Assembly: GCA_028290325.1 (NCBI GenBank)
Contig: JAQGJY010000138.1
Span: 1-8,067 of the forward strand
Direction of reading: 5' to 3'
DNA: 8,067 nt
Origin: Tardiphaga sp.
GTDB taxonomy: Bacteria; Pseudomonadota; Alphaproteobacteria; Rhizobiales; Xanthobacteraceae
The notes under the pieces: model-generated
Seen by the model: only the letters and a program-made list of their open reading frames with translations
Database searches by the model: none
Told to the model about the DNA's origin: nothing
Made by a program: the position numbers and the translations under genes
Shown: piece by piece, positions 5,201 through 8,067 of the stretch
Layout of the letters: each line of letters starts with the position of its first letter
How positions within the stretch are numbered: the stretch's first letter is position 1

Positions 5201-6799
5201 CTAAAGGCCAGTCCCCGCATTCATGATCGGCTTGTTGCGGGCGCGGCGCTTGTCGTCCGGGGCGGGCGGCTCGACGGTGAAGTCGGGCTGCAACGGCGGC
5301 GTCTCGATCGGCGCGAGCGCGGACATCACGCGCTCCGGCGGGAAGGTGATGATCACCTCGGTGCCGATCCGCAGCTTCGATTTCAGCGTGAACGTCCCGC
5401 CATGCATGTCGATCAGGCTTTTCGCGATCGGCAGGCCAAGGCCGGCACCCTGTTCGGCCGACTTGATCGAATTCGAGCCCTGACCGAACGACGCCAGCAC
5501 GATCGGAATCTCGTCTTCCGCGATGCCGGAGCCGTTGTCCTTGACGCTGAGATATTGTCCGCCCGACGCCGTCCAGCCGACCTTGAGCCAGATCTCGCCG
5601 CCCTGCGGCGTGAACTTGATCGCGTTCGACAGCAGGTTGAGCACGATCTGGCGGCTGGCGCGCTCGTCGCCCCAGATCCGCGGCATGTGCTGCTCGAACA
5701 CTTCGTGGATGGTGATGCCGCGGCTCGAGGCGCGCAGCTTCAATAGATGATGGCAGTCGGCGACGACGTGGACCAGCGACACCGCTTCCTCGTTCAGCTC
5801 GTAACGACCGGCCTCGATCCGCGACAGGTCGAGGATCTCGTTGATCAGGTTGAGCAGGTGAACGCCGGAATTGTGGATGTCGGCGGAGTAGTCCTTGTAG
5901 ACCGGCACCGCGTGGCCGCCGAAGATTTCGCTTTTCATCACTTCGGAAAAGCCGAGGATCGCGTTCAGCGGCGTGCGCAGCTCGTGGCTCATCTGCGCGA
6001 GGAAGCGCGATTTGGCGACGTTGGCGGACTCGGCGCGGTGGCGGGCCTCGTCGGAGATCGCCTTGGCCTGTTCGAGCTCGCCGATCAACGCGTCTTTTTC
6101 GGCGCGGGCTTCCAGCGTCGCCAACGTTGTCGAATGCAGCCGATGGGCGAGCAGCGCGAAGTAGCCCTCGGCGGCGACCGCGAGCACCGCCAGAATGTAA
6201 TTGTCGACCGTGCCGCTGGAGACGAACTTCAGCGCGATCGCGAGGGTCACCGGGGCGGTGGCGGCGAAGGCCGCGATCGGCAGGCTGGCCGCGAGCATGC
6301 TCGACACCGCGACGACCAGCAGCATCAGAAACATCATCAGCGTGCCCGACACGACGTCGAGACCGGTCGGATTCAGCAGGATCGCGGTCCAGCACAGGCC
6401 GTACAGCAAATCGAGCAGGACGAAGCGCCGCCGCCAGCTCTTGACGCCGGCGGGGGACGGCGTCTCGGCGAGGAATCGATTGCAGTTGCGAATGATGACC
6501 GCGTGCAGGCAGAGGATGCCGCAGGTCCACACCGCCGCATCGAGTGGCTTGATCCACAGGCCGAACAGCAGGCCGGTCGAGACCACCAGCAGGATGACGA
6601 CAAGCGAGGCGGACAGACGGGTCTGCGCGTATTGGCGTAGCAATTCGCGGTCAAAGGCGGGACGCGTGCCGCTGGTCGAGGTCAGGCGATCGCGAGCCTC
6701 ACGGACGCGCTGCGCCGCCGCGCGACGATTGCGCGCCGGTGTGGCGACAGCTTCGACCGGAAGCTGGACGACCTCTGGCCCTTCGACGGACTCACTCAT
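5201..6799 (-). CDS. Orphan six-TM sensor histidine kinase, PleC/DivJ-like core
   Basis: This is a membrane histidine kinase of 532 residues from ATG 6799. A hydrophilic, Arg/Ala-rich N-terminus (about 1-60) is followed by about six hydrophobic segments (about 64-220) with only short loops, so there is no large periplasmic sensor domain. A coiled-coil-like stretch follows (about 225-260). The HisKA H-box is SHELRTPLNAILGFSEVMKSEIFG with His272, then the DIHNSGVHLLNLINEILDLSRIEAGR helix typical of PleC/DivJ/PdhS-type kinases. The HATPase_c domain shows the N-box NLLSNAIKF, the G1 box DNGSGIAED (Asp421) and the G2 box GAGLGLPIAK. A Pro-rich tail of about 40 residues ends the protein. No PAS or receiver domain is seen, and no response regulator is nearby. 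An in-frame GTG at 6829 would add 10 residues; neither start has a good ribosome-binding site. DUF1289 and the protease gene follow on the same strand. Signal and partner are unknown. Confidence 0.92.
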   Translation of the reverse strand: MSESVEGPEVVQLPVEAVATPARNRRAAAQRVREARDRLTSTSGTRPAFDRELLRQYAQTRLSASLVVILLVVSTGLLFGLWIKPLDAAVWTCGILCLHAVIIRNCNRFLAETPSPAGVKSWRRRFVLLDLLYGLCWTAILLNPTGLDVVSGTLMMFLMLLVVAVSSMLAASLPIAAFAATAPVTLAIALKFVSSGTVDNYILAVLAVAAEGYFALLAHRLHSTTLATLEARAEKDALIGELEQAKAISDEARHRAESANVAKSRFLAQMSHELRTPLNAILGFSEVMKSEIFGGHAVPVYKDYSADIHNSGVHLLNLINEILDLSRIEAGRYELNEEAVSLVHVVADCHHLLKLRASSRGITIHEVFEQHMPRIWGDERASRQIVLNLLSNAIKFTPQGGEIWLKVGWTASGGQYLSVKDNGSGIAEDEIPIVLASFGQGSNSIKSAEQGAGLGLPIAKSLIDMHGGTFTLKSKLRIGTEVIITFPPERVMSALAPIETPPLQPDFTVEPPAPDDKRRARNKPIMNAGTGL

Positions 6800-6861
6800 G
6801 GATGACGACAAACCCCGAACGCGACGCACGATCTTCGCGGCTTCTATATCTCGCGCGAAAA

Positions 6862-6901
6862 CCTTAAGAGCAGCCTTAAGAACGCGACCATCCGGGTTAA
6901 C
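6862..6901 (-). promoter_or_regulatory. Clustered TTAA motifs upstream of the kinase (CtrA-like half-sites?)
   Basis: Two copies of CCTTAAG (6862-6868 and 6874-6880) and one GTTAAC (6896-6901) occur within 40 bases, which is striking in such GC-rich DNA. The alphaproteobacterial cell-cycle regulator CtrA binds TTAA-N7-TTAA; here the two TTAA are separated by 8 bases, one too many. The location, 63-102 bases upstream of a PleC/DivJ-like kinase start, fits a promoter region. No clear -35/-10 pair could be assigned. Confidence 0.3.
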
Positions 6902-6908
6902 AAAAGCT

Positions 6909-6957
6909 GAAAATACCTGCCCGAAGCAGAGCAGCGGCGGCTTTCGCCGCCGCCGCT
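6909..6957 (-). terminator. Two hairpins downstream of the dehydrogenase gene; probable transcription end
   Basis: On the - strand, starting 37 bases after the dehydrogenase stop, AGCGGCGGC and GCCGCCGCT (6957 to 6933) form a 9-bp GC-rich stem. A second, smaller hairpin follows, CTGC-TTCGG-GCAG (6929 to 6917), and then GTATTTTC. The T content after the second stem is modest, so this is an imperfect intrinsic terminator. It would separate the dehydrogenase transcript from the kinase operon. Confidence 0.4.
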
Positions 6958-6994
6958 CCAGACTTGTCCACCGATTGTGTTATTTGCGATTGGG

Positions 6995-7867
6995 TTATTT
7001 GCGCTCCAGACGCGCCAGGAGGCTCGACGTGTCCCAGCGTTTGCCACCCATCGTCTCGACCTCGGAATAGAACGCATCGACGACCGCCGTGACCGGAAGG
7101 CTCGCGCCGTTCCGCCGTGCTTCGGCAAGGCAGATCGACAGGTCTTTTCGCATCCACTCGACCGCGAAACCGAAATCGAACTTGCCGTCATTCATGGTCT
7201 TGTGGCGGTTTTCCATTTGCCAGGACTGCGCGGCGCCCTTGGAGATCGTTTCGACCACCGCGTTGACGTCAAGCCCGGCTTTCTTGGCGAAATGAATGCC
7301 CTCGGACAGGGCTTCGACGAGCCCGGCGATGCAGATCTGGTTGACCATCTTGGTGAGCTGGCCCGAACCCGCCGGCCCGAGCAGCTTGCACATCTTGGCA
7401 TAGGCCGCGATCACCGGCTCGGCGCGCCCATAGGCCTCCCGGGTGCCGCCGCACATCACCGTCAAAGCGCCGTTTTCCGCGCCGGCCTGTCCGCCCGAGA
7501 CCGGCCCATCAATGAAATGAAAGCCGGATTTGGTCGCGGCGGCGTCGAGCTCGCGCGCGACTTCGGCCGAGGCCGTGGTGTGATCGACGAAGATCGCGCC
7601 CTTGGTCATGCCGGCGAAGGCGCCATCGGCGCCGATCGTGACCGCGCGCAGATCGTCGTCATTGCCGACGCAGGCCATCACGAAATCCTGACCGGTCGCG
7701 GCGTCCTTCGGCGTGGCCGCGGTCCTGCCCTTGAATTTCTCGGCCCAGCTCGCGGCCTTGGCGGCGTTGCGGTTGTAAACCGTGACGTCGTGGCCGCCTT
7801 TGGTGGCGAGATGGCCGGCCATCGGGAAACCCATGACACCGAGACCGATGAAAGCAACTTTGGCCAT
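6995..7867 (-). CDS. NAD(P)-dependent beta-hydroxyacid dehydrogenase (3-hydroxyisobutyrate dehydrogenase / tartronate-semialdehyde reductase family)
   Basis: This is a 290-residue soluble enzyme of the family that interconverts 3-hydroxy acids and semialdehydes, using NAD(H) or NADP(H). The N-terminal Rossmann domain opens with AFIGLGVMGFPMAGHL (5-20). Tyr31-Asn32-Arg33 sits at the end of the second strand, where Asn-Arg rather than Asp is more typical of NADP preference, although this is not decisive. The substrate-binding signature is DGPVSGGQAGAENGALTVM (120-138). The catalytic Lys is 173 in GQLTKMVNQ, and WMRKDL (238-243) carries the second conserved Lys of the C-terminal helical domain. 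Length and all motifs are complete. ATG 7867 is chosen because AGAAGG lies 7 bases upstream and the Rossmann motif starts at once. The frame stays open further upstream, but that part is Arg-rich and unlike the family. Whether the substrate is 3-hydroxyisobutyrate, tartronate semialdehyde or serine cannot be told from sequence alone. Confidence 0.92.
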   Translation of the reverse strand: MAKVAFIGLGVMGFPMAGHLATKGGHDVTVYNRNAAKAASWAEKFKGRTAATPKDAATGQDFVMACVGNDDDLRAVTIGADGAFAGMTKGAIFVDHTTASAEVARELDAAATKSGFHFIDGPVSGGQAGAENGALTVMCGGTREAYGRAEPVIAAYAKMCKLLGPAGSGQLTKMVNQICIAGLVEALSEGIHFAKKAGLDVNAVVETISKGAAQSWQMENRHKTMNDGKFDFGFAVEWMRKDLSICLAEARRNGASLPVTAVVDAFYSEVETMGGKRWDTSSLLARLERK

Positions 7868-7888
7868 ATCTAAACCTTCTGATTGATG

Positions 7889-7909
7889 CCGGCATGGCAG
7901 GCGTGCCGG
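7889..7909 (-). promoter_or_regulatory. Leader hairpin upstream of the dehydrogenase start
   Basis: CCGGCA (7889-7894) and TGCCGG (7904-7909) form a perfect 6-bp stem with a 9-base loop. On the - strand it lies 8 bases before the AGAAGG ribosome-binding site of the dehydrogenase. It does not cover that site, so any effect would be on mRNA stability or as a protein-binding site. Confidence 0.25.
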
Positions 7910-8030
7910 GCGCGTGGCAAGGAGGCCGGAGCATAGCCGCGCGAGCCTTGCCCGCAACCCCCGCGCCAGGGTGGATTTTCGCGATCGCGCCGGGCGATCG
8001 ATTTTCTTGCGCCGCAAAAGCGTCTACGGT

Positions 8031-8067
8031 CGGCGCGGCATTGCGCCGGATGAGGACTTTGAATTGA
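8031..8067 (+). promoter_or_regulatory. Hairpin and SD-like GAGGA at the right edge; probable start region of a + strand gene
   Basis: CGGCGC (8031-8036) pairs with GCGCCG (8043-8048) around GGCATT. GAGGA follows at 8052-8056. A TTG at 8064 has 7-base spacing from it, and an ATG beginning at the last base, 8067, would have 10. The next gene would be divergent from the dehydrogenase and share this 200-bp intergenic region. No coding evidence is available inside the window. Confidence 0.25.

Noticed and set aside
4923..6557. A 544-codon - strand open frame lying over the histidine kinase in another frame
   Set aside because: The translation is dominated by Arg, Ala, Asp and His with no motif. 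The overlapping frame carries all histidine kinase and DUF1289 signatures. Long shadow frames are common at this GC content.
6864..6879. A full canonical CtrA box
   Set aside because: The spacing between the TTAA half-sites is 8 rather than 7, so it is kept only as a CtrA-like cluster.
6977..7873. A 298-codon + strand open frame antisense to the dehydrogenase
   Set aside because: No recognisable domain. The - strand frame has a complete Rossmann domain, catalytic Lys and a good ribosome-binding site.
7868..8017. A 50-residue N-terminal extension of the dehydrogenase
   Set aside because: The family begins at the Rossmann strand, the AGAAGG site fits ATG 7867, and the extension is Arg-rich and contains the leader hairpin sequence.
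1..8067. Mobile elements, CRISPR arrays, tRNA or rRNA genes, defence systems
   Set aside because: No transposase, integrase, regularly spaced repeats, cloverleaf-like or rRNA-like sequence was recognised; the genes are ordinary chromosomal ones.

Overview
The window is a stretch of chromosome from a high-GC alphaproteobacterium. The gene set, the codon use and a PleC/DivJ-like histidine kinase suggest Hyphomicrobiales, probably the Bradyrhizobium/Rhodopseudomonas/Afipia group. This placement is inferred from general family resemblance, not from a database search.

Bases 1-2977 (+ strand) are the end of a branched-chain-amino-acid-type (HAAT family) ABC transporter operon. They hold a permease in which the LivH and LivM halves are fused into one polypeptide (5' end outside the window), then the ATPases livG and livF. 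All three are joined by 4-base ATGA overlaps. No substrate-binding protein lies in the window, so the substrate is not fixed. Bases 2978-3116 are non-coding and contain an 18-bp perfect palindrome. Bases 3117-4109 (+) encode DusA, the tRNA-dihydrouridine synthase; the Shine-Dalgarno position favours a GTG start.

Bases 4110-4419 lie between two convergent transcription units and hold no convincing gene. They do contain two tandem hairpins. The second covers an AAGGAG ribosome-binding site with a UUGCU-type anti-SD strand and a potential G-G mismatch, as in the ROSE family of RNA thermometers. It leads into an ORF of only 10 codons. This is the most unusual spot in the window.

Bases 4420-6799 (- strand) form a probable operon, read right to left: a six-transmembrane orphan sensor histidine kinase, a small DUF1289 four-cysteine protein, and a membrane-anchored retropepsin-like aspartic protease. 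A + strand terminator-like hairpin sits between the first two genes. Upstream of the kinase are clustered TTAA motifs that resemble CtrA half-sites but are spaced one base too far apart.

Bases 6995-7867 (-) encode a beta-hydroxyacid dehydrogenase of the 3-hydroxyisobutyrate / tartronate-semialdehyde reductase family, with GC-rich hairpins downstream of it. The last 200 bases are a leader and probable divergent intergenic region, ending in a hairpin followed by an SD-like GAGGA that suggests a + strand gene starting just beyond the window. No insertion sequence, CRISPR array, tRNA or rRNA was seen.
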